Of a stretch of DNA of 64,000 bases, positions 11,201 through 20,000 are shown one piece after another. The notes beneath the pieces were generated by a model. It did no database searches and was not told where the DNA came from. It saw nothing but the letters and a program-made list of their open reading frames with translations. The stretch lies in NCBI GenBank assembly GCA_002118135.1, contig BDIU01000082.1, positions 367,386 to 431,385 on the forward strand. Reading direction: 5' to 3'. The translations under genes were made by a program, and so were the position numbers. The stretch comes from Trebouxia sp. TZW2008. Its lineage: Eukaryota; Chlorophyta; Trebouxiophyceae; Trebouxiales; Trebouxiaceae. The stretch's first letter is position 1; each line of letters begins with the position of its first letter.

Positions 11201-14200
11201 GTAGCATCTGCACCACAGCTGCTCAATACCCCAGCATTGACTTTGTTTCTGATGTCTTGTGGACCTTTACACGTATAGCATCATGTTTGCATGTTGTTGT
11301 TCAAGAGCTGTCAGCAATCAACACAGCAGAACGTGCAATACACCCTAATGGACTACCTGAAGGGGAGTAGCTTTCGAGGTCCAGCAGTTCATATGAACTA
11401 CACGGGAAAAGGAAAGTAGCTGGAGATTGAGATGTCATCAAATACTTTTCTCAAACAAGCATTCTTGCCTCTGCAGACACTTTTTTGTCGCACCTGTAGT
11501 TTATCCTAAGGCGGCTGTCCTGAATAGGGCAGTCCATGGGGAACTGCCCTGTGCCCTCCTTAACCCGCCTCTTCATTACTTCACCATTACCAGTGAGGTC
11601 TCGCACCTTGAAGGCAACATCATCAGTATCATTGACAAGCTTGCTAGTACAGTAAACTCTCTTTGTAACGATGCTTTGGTTACCAAAAACATTGTCCTTG
11701 CATCAAATTGTCCTTACTCAGAGGGACCGCTGCAGTCAGAAAGCATTGATTGGGTACCAACGGCGTTGTCCTTACATTAAGATTGTCCTTACATCGAGTG
11801 TCCTTACAAAGAGAGTTTACTGTAACCATTTGTGAACCTGCCAGATGCAACAAAACAGTGGGTGTTGTGCAGCTCCAAATCAAATCTGTCAACAATTCCA
11901 AGGGGATCTGGAATGAGGGTGAAGCTCTAAGCACGTCATGGTCCCCATGACGTGCTTAGTCGATTAATTTATTCAAGAGTGCTGCCTATACAACTCCTGG
12001 TAGCTGCAGCTTTGTGAGGCAATGCTGCACTCCATGTCTAATGATATATGGTTCAAGGTGTGAGAACACTTATCACCAGAGTTTATCAGATGTGTCACCT
12101 GTACAAGGCTCAATAGCTGCAGCTCAAACTCAATTCTGTCAACAGCCCCAGGGGGCTCAGGCAGGAGGGTGGATCCCCTTGCGTATTCAACTGGGCAGCT
12201 GACCACGGCTTTCTCTCCTTTGGCCATGGACTGCAAGCCCTCCTCTAAGCCTGTACACACATGTTCTGGTTTGTCTTGCAGTACGTGTGATGGGACTGCA
12301 ATGTCATTTTGAGCGTTAACATTTATACAAGACTGCAACATCATGCTTTCAGTCAGTCCTGCAACTTAAAAGTCTGATCAGCCTTTGGCACATTCTGAGC
12401 TCTGCTGCTACATGTACTGACAGTGAGCACACACAGGCCGTCAAGGCAAATCTAGTGGCCAAATGCCAAATCGCTGAAGAGTTATGTATCTGGACTTTTC
12501 TTCTCAAGTGCTTCAGAATAGGCATCTATTTGCTAGACATGTCAGTTCGGTTGCAGTCTGTGCTCCTAGACACCTCATTCTGGAAGCAGAGCTCACTATA
12601 TAGCTCACTAGAACACAGTATACACAATTGTTATGTCAGGCAACAACAATAATTATGCACAATAATTGCAAAACATCATTTAGTATTGCTTGTGCTCACG
12701 CTACAGTTGCACCTAGAGTAAAACTTTCCAGGCGTGCTGCAGTCAGTGTTGGAGAAATGTGTTTCAGCAGCGCAGCACAGCACCGCACCGCACCGCACCG
12801 CACCGCACCGCACCGCACCGCACAGCACAGCACAGCACAGCACAGCACAGCATGCAGCCTGGAAAAGGTATGAGTGACACAGTTCTACTTGACTTGCTGA
12901 CGTTGCAATTGTACCTGATGGCACAGCGCCAGAGCCCATGGTGAATTTGAGCCTGGGCTCACTGAAATATGGCCTGTTGCTGCCTTGCTGCCCTGAAGGT
13001 GAGGGCACTTGGGCTGAGCACCTCACTTCAACCTGCAGTAGCAAGCCTTTCCACTGTTGATTTGACACGGCAGAAAGTCTACTTTCTGCCTGTTGGACTC
13101 ATGCTGTCCTATTGTGATGCCTCACAGCGCAGACTGTTCTTTGTGTTACTTTCACTGTTTCTTTTGCTTCTTTCAGTTCGATGCAACAAATGCTTCGGTA
13201 GGCGCCTGCCACGTATGACAACAGTGCAAGACAAGGCACTGCAAGTTTTGCTCACAGAGTCATGGCAACTTTAAGCCAGCAGTGTTACTGCACATGCTGC
13301 TTCCTGGGCTCTTCTTGAAGCACATGTTGTACCTGGCATCTATCTGACTCACCAGCTGAGGCATAGAAGTGCTCGCCATTCACGTGCCATGACGCACAAA
13401 TGATAAGCTGTACAGTAGAACGGAAATGACCAGTCACATCTTTCAGCTGCAGAGGGGGATTAGTGTGATGAATATTGATACACTGCTTAGGTGACTGGGC
13501 AACAGGTCAAGTACCTCATACGGTTCTCTGGGAGATTCCCAAAACTCCGATCTTTGCTTGATGGTCTTGTAGATATCTTCTCGCATGCCAACAATTCTGA
13601 CGTTATCTTTGCTGTAAACCTCCAGCAAAGTTATATCAAAATGCAAGACCTCATCGATGTCTGCTCCCTTTGGCGGTTTCATATGGCAGTCCTTGTGCTT
13701 GTAGCCATACTCAGGCTTGACTGACAGCTGACATCTCTGCTGTGCAACCATATCTGCAGGTCAGATTCTGAGCAGCTCATTTGCTTTGCACGTTCATATT
13801 GACGATAGCTGCGAAAATGGACTTGACAGGTGATACATTATTGTGAGCTGCCATGCATATCTAACTGCATTACACGTCATTAGCAAGCCTGGCAAGCTGA
13901 AAGCATGTCTGGACAGATTCCAAATGTCACAGAGGTTTGAACTGCATGCATGACTGACTGTCATTATTCTTGCCTGGTGGCATGCGTATGCTTGACATCC
14001 TGTTTTGCCAGAGCAATTAGCATTATCACTTCTGCTTTCACTGTATGTACCCAACAGGCAGGTCAGCCTTTTTGCACACACTTTGATTGTGGCTCTGCTT
14101 GCAGCATCAAAAGGAAGCCATGCAAAGTTTTATGCCACTGCAGATGTAAAGAAACAGCATTCAAGCCATTCAAATGTTTCATGACACTGCACAGGTAAAC

Positions 14201-14828
14201 AACAGCATTCAAGCCATGCAAACACTTCATGTCACTGCACATGTAGCGAAACAACATTTCAGACGTGCAAACATGTGCAGAATGCTGCACAGGTAAAGCA
14301 TCAGAATTTGAAAGCCATAGCAAATGCAGCACCTTGCAAGCCAAGTTCCCAGCCTCGAGGTGCTCTGACGCCCTTTCCCAGTACTAGCGTCAATGGGCAT
14401 CCTGATCCACCCTCCTCTGATCTTGTACTGTGGATCAGATGTCCTGCAGCTGGTCTGGTTGAGACATGAAGGTACACCTGATTACACACAGACGTTCATC
14501 ATTCAGGATGCACTTTGAGCCTGCTTGCTCTGCTACTAGTCAATGGCTTAGCAGGGCACGCACCAAATCTCCTTCACGAGGGTTGACGCTTCCTTTGCCC
14601 TCCTGCAAGGTGCCTTTTAGGATTGCACCGTGTCTCAAATCCTCATCCTCGCTGCAAAACACAAAGTGGTTTGACCAAGCCAAAGCGGTTCAAGGTGTTT
14701 CGACAAGTCCCGCACCGCAGTTCCTTGTCCTTCTTCTCGTCTTTTTCGTCAAATTCCGGCTCGTAAGCACTATCGTCACTGCGATTTTTGAGCTGCTGTA
14801 GGTACGCTTGCAAACCCTTGGCAGACAT
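8213..14828 (-). CDS. PAS1: PAS1-like protein: three FKBP domains plus TPR (13 exons, 591 aa)
   Basis: Homologue of plant PASTICCINO1/FKBP72, a multidomain immunophilin implicated in cell division and very-long-chain fatty-acid elongation. Exons on the minus strand are 14828-14716, 14651-14564, 14477-14333, 13753-13515, 13407-13349, 12961-12915, 12250-12099, 11606-11494, 10804-10686, 10198-10010, 9536-9415, 8932-8763 and 8432-8213; all phases agree. FKBP-like domains cover about residues 40-155, 185-280 and 283-390, and TPRs about 420-560. Diagnostic stretches are WESPREPYE, GEFP-like GQFPMDCPIQDSRL, the third-domain RLMTPGEVSLIT and the TPR segment KALYRRAMAH. It ends in a charged, Gln/Lys-rich helix. 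Like plant PAS1, few aromatic active-site residues are retained in the first domain, so strong isomerase activity is doubtful. The exon 5 donor (GTCAGA) was picked over an adjacent GTGAGT because only it keeps frame. Its introns contain several decayed exon copies. Confidence 0.9.
9248..9358 (+). repeat. dispersed GAAT-tail repeat, copy A
   Basis: Starts near GTTAGCACAGAAGTTAACTG, contains TTGGAGACAGTTGATTG and the family-defining GAACCTGTCTAGCATG, and ends in a GAA-rich tail. It lies in a PAS1 intron, antisense to the gene. The same element recurs near 27471, 34623, 35810 and 37977. Confidence 0.7.
10277..10325 (-). pseudogene. relic copy of PAS1 exon 10 start
   Basis: The minus strand matches the 5' part of the true exon (10198 downward), keeping GATGTCCTTGATCACAAGCA versus GGTGTCCTTGATCACAAGCA, then diverges. 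The translated relic reads SGEMSLITSTSP next to the real PGEVSLITSTSQ. It lies in the intron just upstream of its parent exon. Confidence 0.8.
10541..10580 (-). pseudogene. relic copy of PAS1 exon 9 end
   Basis: The minus strand encodes LTEALDMAG followed by GTGGGT, mirroring the 3' end of real exon 9 (LPEALDMA then GTGAAC at 10686). Even a donor-like site is kept. Only about 40 bp remain. Confidence 0.75.
10877..11058 (-). pseudogene. two relic copies of PAS1 exon 9 start
   Basis: On the minus strand, 11058-11005 reads GFFADIGQQFIDTTVG and keeps both an upstream CAG and a downstream GTGAGT. 10920-10877 reads GFVADLGQHS before a frame break. Both resemble the real exon 9 beginning GFLADTGQQFIDT at 10803. 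They sit upstream of their parent exon in the same intron. Confidence 0.8.
11650..11822. mobile_element. pogo-like MITE with perfect 19-bp TIRs
   Basis: A 173-bp non-coding element bounded by CAGTAAACTCTCTTTGTAA at 11650-11668 and its exact reverse complement at 11804-11822. It is flanked by TA on both sides (11648-11649 and 11823-11824), the target duplication of Tc1/mariner elements. The inside has several TTGTCCTTAC motifs. TIRs of this type (CAGT followed by a C/T-rich stretch and TAACGA) are typical of the pogo/Tigger group. It lies in PAS1 intron 7. A diverged copy is at 29693-29875. Confidence 0.85.
11866..11935 (-). pseudogene. relic copy of PAS1 exon 7 end
   Basis: The minus-strand translation LIPDPLGIVDRFDLEL parallels LLPEPPGAVDRIEFEL of the true exon (12250-12099). 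The copy lies about 170 bp downstream in the transcript, in the next intron, and lacks the rest of the exon. Confidence 0.75.
11927..11959. repeat. 15-bp perfect inverted repeat, 3-nt spacer
   Basis: CTAAGCACGTCATGG at 11927-11941 is followed by TCC and its exact reverse complement at 11945-11959. It contains ACGT cores resembling bZIP sites, but in an intron it may simply be a hairpin or a remnant of a small element. Confidence 0.8.
12774..12852. repeat. pentanucleotide microsatellite (CACCG)n/(CACAG)n
   Basis: CAGCA followed by about eight CACCG-type units and then about six CACAG units, inside PAS1 intron 6. Translations such as repeated APHRT are artefacts of the array. Confidence 0.9.
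14105..14335. repeat. roughly 50-bp degenerate tandem array in a PAS1 intron
   Basis: About four imperfect units share AAGCCATGCAAA, CACTGCACAGGTAAA and CAGCATTCAAGCC. The array lies in PAS1 intron 3, directly downstream in the transcript of the exon that ends at 14333. Confidence 0.65.
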
Positions 14829-15619
14829 GCTGTGCACGAACCAGATCAGTCAGCTACAGCGTGCCTTGCTGTGTCATGCAAGCGGCCTGCCAACAAGCAC
14901 TACGGTGAGCACAGCTTGTCTGCATGGGGACTCAGGTTACTTGCCGGTCATGCGCAATTGCGAGTCGATAGGTCAAGTCAAAGCATAGTAAAATTACGAA
15001 GCCATGCTGTGCTGAGGTCTTGCCAACCTGGCCTCCCATCATCTTGACCTTGCTTGACACACAGTTGCAATGCGCCGTACAAATGTGCAAGCTGGTTGCC
15101 ATGCGGCTGACTTAGGCTTCTCATGGCACGCTCAATGGATTGAAGCTGACAGGACAACTCTGACTAACAGTTTGCATACAGCACTGCCAGTATCCCAGCA
15201 CGCATGATGCTTGCATGGGTCCACAGACAGAAAAGTCTGCAATATCTAGCATGTTTAACATCTGAAAGTCTACCAGCTGACAGGCGGCTCCTGCACTTTC
15301 GTTTATACTGATAATGCCTACCTGCTGCAAGCCATACAATGTGTGTACAGGAATTTTGCTCTCAAACAAAGATTGCTGCTGTGAACGACCTGCTCATCTG
15401 CTGCATCATTTCAACTGCTCGCTCACTCTGTAACTCAGCCACACCTCTCCTCCCTAGCACACAAGATCATTTCACTCACATGTACCAGTAATCATGTAGA
15501 CAGCCCCTCTCAAATGCCATCTCCTGACATGTTGACAAGACGTGATCATCCTCAGAACTGTGGAAGGCATCTGGAAATGGTACAAATAATGGTAAAGCAT
15601 GCTGTCAATTCCTTGCACA
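14829..15619. other. gap between PAS1-like start and fabZ stop
   Basis: Contains the PAS1 promoter next to 14829 and the fabZ 3' flank. No further exon was recognised. Open frames in it are short and without family resemblance. Confidence 0.4.
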
Positions 15620-16828
15620 TCATTTCGCCATGATCAGGTTCAGGTCAGCCTCACACACAAGATTTGGGCCCACGTGACATGTCCCCCTCATTTTTGCCAT
15701 TCCGTATCGCTTGTTGAACTTGACTAGCTCAACTCGCATCATCTGCAAGACAGGAGAGCATCTGTTGCTTGCAATGTTGCATGATCTAGCAGGCATACTG
15801 CAACATCAAGCAGTGTCGACACGATGAGCCCGGCATAATATTGGTTGCAAGGCTGTTTGGAAAACGCTCTGTGACCAATAGGTGCTTACAACAGCAGGCA
15901 AGGGGTTTCGATTTGTCTTGTGCATCTTGACAACCTTTGCACGGCAGGTAATGAGCATGAACACTCAAGTAGCAGTATTGGCGTCTTTCTTCAGTTCGTG
16001 TTCAAGCAATGAGATCTGCCATATCAGTATCTGGAAGCGAATGAGAGTGTACCAGACAATCACCAGGTACAACAGGCTTGCGCCACTTGCAGTTGTCGAC
16101 ACCACCAAAGAAAAAGTTGTTTTTGGCAGCTTCATTTTCGGGGTCAATCATCAGTAAGCCTCCTAGTTGCGCCATTGCTTCCACTTGCAAGACCCCTGCC
16201 GTCAGAGAGCTCAGAGTGTTGTGACATGTGATATGTGATATGACAATTGAAATGTCAGAATGTCAGAATGTCAACAGCTGAACATTGAAGTGAGGAATGA
16301 AATGGACTTTGTTGCCATGCAGGGTATGTAGCCAATGGACCTTGCCTGGCATGATTGCGCGCTGAGGGAAGTGCCCAGGAAAGAAATTGTCATTGATTGT
16401 CACATTCTTGTACCCAACTGCGTATTTTTCTGGCTCCAACTCAATGACTCTATCAACAAGCAGGAAAGGAAACCTGCAGGTCAACAAGTAGCTCGAATCA
16501 CTTCACTTTAGCGCTTGTCGAGTGGTCTTTAATATGCAGCGCAAAGCGCAACATCTGCTTGCTGCGCATTAAGCACTCGCCTGTGCGGCAAAATGTCCAT
16601 AATTGCTTGAACATCCTTCACTGGCTTGAAGCTGGGACCGGTTTTCTCGACAGCGCCGTCTTGATGCGATACGTCAACCTCGGCGCGCGTCCGAAGCGTT
16701 CTGTACAATCTCTGTCGCTGCTTCTGCAACCGCAAGGGTTGAGAAGCCCGGCTGAAGGAGGAGACGGCTTGTTGATGCCTCTTCGGAAGCGATTGCGTGA
16801 CACTCGCTTGCACACATTGGGCAGCCAT
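15620..16828 (-). CDS. fabZ: plastid 3-hydroxyacyl-ACP dehydratase FabZ (4 exons, 213 aa)
   Basis: Dehydrates beta-hydroxyacyl-ACP in type II fatty-acid synthesis, expected in the plastid stroma. Exons on the minus strand are 16828-16581, 16473-16346, 16195-16053 and 15742-15620. The first ~65 residues are Ser/Arg/Gln-rich without acidic runs, consistent with a transit peptide. The mature part starts at IMDILPHR and continues FPFLLVDRV. The catalytic His117 is in [11 protein letters not shown] and Glu131 in [12 protein letters not shown], spaced 14 as in bacterial FabZ. The C-terminal strand [17 protein letters not shown] is also canonical. Introns 1 and 2 must use GC donors (AG|GCGAGT at 16580 and AG|GCAAGG at 16345) to keep frame and family sequence. 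It is divergent from the RRP8-type gene across a 248-bp gap. Confidence 0.95.
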
Positions 16829-17076
16829 GAGCAATCACAGCTCGGCGCACTTGTCGCAAAAGACACCGCCAACAGCAGCTATAGCTGGTCCTGATGATGA
16901 CTGGTTGCCGTGTCGACTCTTCGCCATCGAACTGTCGCGCTGCAGTTTGCAAACGGTGACCCGAAGACAAAACGGCGAACGACCTCGCAGCGACGCTTGG
17001 CAAGATGCAAGCGTCGCTGCGAGGTCGTTCGCAGGTGTATGCACGCTTGCCTGCCAGTAGGCACCGATCCGTAACA
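16829..17076. promoter_or_regulatory. shared divergent promoter of fabZ and RRP8-like gene
   Basis: The two ATGs (16828 minus, 17077 plus) are 248 bp apart, so the gap must hold both promoters and both 5' UTRs. It is richer in CG dinucleotides than the introns and contains a perfect 25-bp inverted repeat at 16975-17032. No TATA box is obvious. Confidence 0.7.
16975..17032. repeat. perfect 25-bp inverted repeat with 8-nt loop
   Basis: The left arm at 16975-16999 begins GCGAACGACCTCGCAGCGAC. The right arm at 17008-17032 is its exact reverse complement. The loop is GCAAGATG. The stem ends 45 bp before the RRP8 ATG and would form a very stable hairpin in a 5' leader or as cruciform DNA. Confidence 0.95.
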
Positions 17077-20000
17077 ATGGACGTGCCAGACTGGCCTGCT
17101 GCTCCTGGTGACGATTATCCAGCGTTGTTGGCCACCGCCGAGATCCCTGTAGGCTTAAACGCCCAGAAGAAGGCAAAACGGAAGCGCAAGCAGCAGGCAG
17201 AGCAGTTCCAGCAGATTCTTGAGGCGCCCGTACGCTTGAGCCAACCTCAGACTGCTGGTGCGAGCACAATCAGCGTCCGCCTGAAGCGTTCTTGCGTTGC
17301 TGGGTCGCAAATGAACTGTGCCCTTGTTTGACTGCTTGCATGGCAGTCTGCTGCTTTCTTTCCCATTCTCTTTCACCAGACCTGAAATATGCATCTCATA
17401 TTGCAGCCCAGCAAAGCAGCAAAAGGCAAAGGACTGATGACGAGCCAGCCAGTAAGCTTTTGCCTCAGGTACACAGCCTACATGTATTACGTATGTTGCA
17501 CAATAGTAGTACGGCAAAGGGTGATGGTGACAAGCCTGTTCATGGCAGCTACACCGCATGTTGCAAAGTCATCCCTGCATGCACCGCAATACATCCCGCT
17601 TATGAGTTGCGTTGTTTGGTTGATTGCTCAACACTTGTGCCCGAGTGAAGGCGAGGTAGGTAACAGGTGTGTCTCACCCTGTTTCTGTAGGCCCTGCGAC
17701 TACATATCAATCTGTGACCAAACCGGTACCTGCTTAAACCCATAGACCCAAATTTGCGTTGTTTGCAGGCCGAGTGTCAACTGCAGTCAGCATCTCCTGC
17801 TAGCAATGCAGCAGCATCTGCGCCCGCTGCTGCACCTGCAGTTGACTGTAACAATCCTGACAAGCCTCCAGCCAAGCAAAGCACAGGCAAGCATTCCGCC
17901 AAGCAAAGCACCGGCAAAATTTCAAAAAGCATAGAGCATTCAGATGAGCAAGCTGTCACAGGCAGATGCACCAAGAGCCGCCAGCATCAGCAGCCAGCTT
18001 CTGAACCAGCTTCTTTTGCAGAAGCTGATGCTGATCATGCTGACATACAGCAAGCTGGCGCTGTTGACATGGCTGTCAATGAGCTGAGTCAGGCTGACAT
18101 GATGGAGTTGAGAGCATTGGTTCAGGAGGCTAGCCGTCACAACCCTGATGCGACCCCCTCTCAACCCCTGGGTGACCCCTCTGACACCCTCCTGCCAGAG
18201 TCCACATCTCAGAAAAAGTTCACGTCACACAGCAAAAAGCTCAGAAACACAATATCAGAGCTTGGCAAGCTCTCAGCACGTCAAACAAAAGGCAGCAAAA
18301 GTGTCCATCCAGGTGTTGAACCCACGACCAAAGGCAGAAAGAGAGCAGCTGTCCAGCAGCCTGACTCTGCTGGTCTACCAGGCGTGGATGTTGATCAAGC
18401 AGAGCGTGCTGAGTCATCACACCCAGTAGCAGCTGCAGCAGCAGGCGTCTCAGCAGCTGCTGCAGCAGATATTGCGGAACCTCATGGTGTTAATGGTGAT
18501 CAGGCAGCCCTCAGCAGCAAGCAGAAAAAGAAGCTTGGGCGGAACGCTCGGCTGCGTCTCAAGCGGCAGGCATTCAGGCAACAGCAGCAGCAAGAAGCAG
18601 AAGAAGAAGGAGGGGTTGTCAGTGCAGTTGCTGATGTGGCAAAACATGCGAACAAGTTGCCTTCAGAGGTACTACCAAGTCAAGCTAGTGATGTCAAAAA
18701 GCAGAAAGGCAAAACAATGTTGCCACAAACTGTTGCTGGCAGCCAAAAAGCAAGGCAAGAGGTTGAGGGCAGTCTGGTCAACGGTACAAAGAAGAGGACA
18801 AGCTCCCAGGAGCAGCTGCCAGCCGGCGCTTTGGCTGAAGAGAAGAAGATGAGCACACGTCTCCCAGAAGCAGTGCCAGCTGGCACTTTGACTGAAGGCA
18901 AGAAGAAGAGCAAGAGTCTGCTGGAGCAGATGCGCTCTAAGCTGTCTGGTGGCAGATTCCGGATGCTGAATGAGCAGCTGTACACTACTCAGGGTGAAGA
19001 AGCGTATGCTTTGATGCAAACCCAGCCTGAACTTTTTGAGCAGTATCATGAGGTGAGCAAGGATTTGAGCCACACACACTTTGCATATGTGTCAGCACCC
19101 ATAACGTTCAGCATCAGTATTGTGCAGCAACCATCCTGTGATGCTTTACAGCTGCATCGACCAAACCTACTTTTGTATGCTTGACATGCTGAGTACAGCT
19201 CTTGATTGGTTTGTTGTAAGCTGATGCTGAGTGAGCAGCTGTACACCAATCAGAGGAAAGGGTCACATGCTCTCAGGCAGAGTCAGACGGAACCAGTTGA
19301 GCAGTATCGTGAGGTGAGCATCCTGTCATCCTTTGCAGCAGGAAATATCTGGTGCATATGCCAGATGAGTACTTGTACATCAGTCAGGAAGAAGGGTATG
19401 CTCTGATGCGTAGCCAGCCTGAACTGTCTGAGCAAAACCATGACGTGGATCAGGACTTGAGCGACACACACCTTGCATGTGTGTAAGCACGTGTAACATT
19501 CAGCGTCAGTGTTGTGAAGCAAGCATCTTGTGCTGCTTCTCAGCTATAAGGTTGTGTCGCAGCTAGGGAACCTGCTTGTGCATGCTGGACATGCTGAGTA
19601 TGATTCTTGATTGCTTTAGTGTTAGCTGATGCTGAGTGAGCAGCTGTGCACCACTCAGGGGAAAGGGTTGTATGCTCTCATGCAGAGCCAGTTTCAATTG
19701 TCTCAGCAGTATCATGAGCTGAGCATCCTCTCACTGTTTGCAGCAGGAAACATCTCTTCGGCGTCGGCATTGGCTGGTGCAGCTTATAGACTAAGCGATT
19801 GCCTGACTGAAGAAGAAGCACTCCTCATGCGTGGTTGCAGACTTGCTTAGTGCCAGTGCGCAGGGCTTCTGAAAATGCATGATCATTGACATGTTCTGGT
19901 GAGTGTTCACAAGGCTTCAGGCAACAGACTCAGCATTGGCTGGTGCAGCCTATAGGCTTAGCCATTGCCTGACTGAAGAAGAAGGACGCCTCTTGGGTGG

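Noticed and set aside
12628..12944. Open frames with repeated APHRT or Cys/Ala runs
   Set aside because: They are translations of the CACCG/CACAG microsatellite in a PAS1 intron.
18450..19079. Long minus-strand frames opposite RRP8 exon 3
   Set aside because: They are shadows of the repetitive Lys/Ala/Gln-coding sequence on the plus strand.
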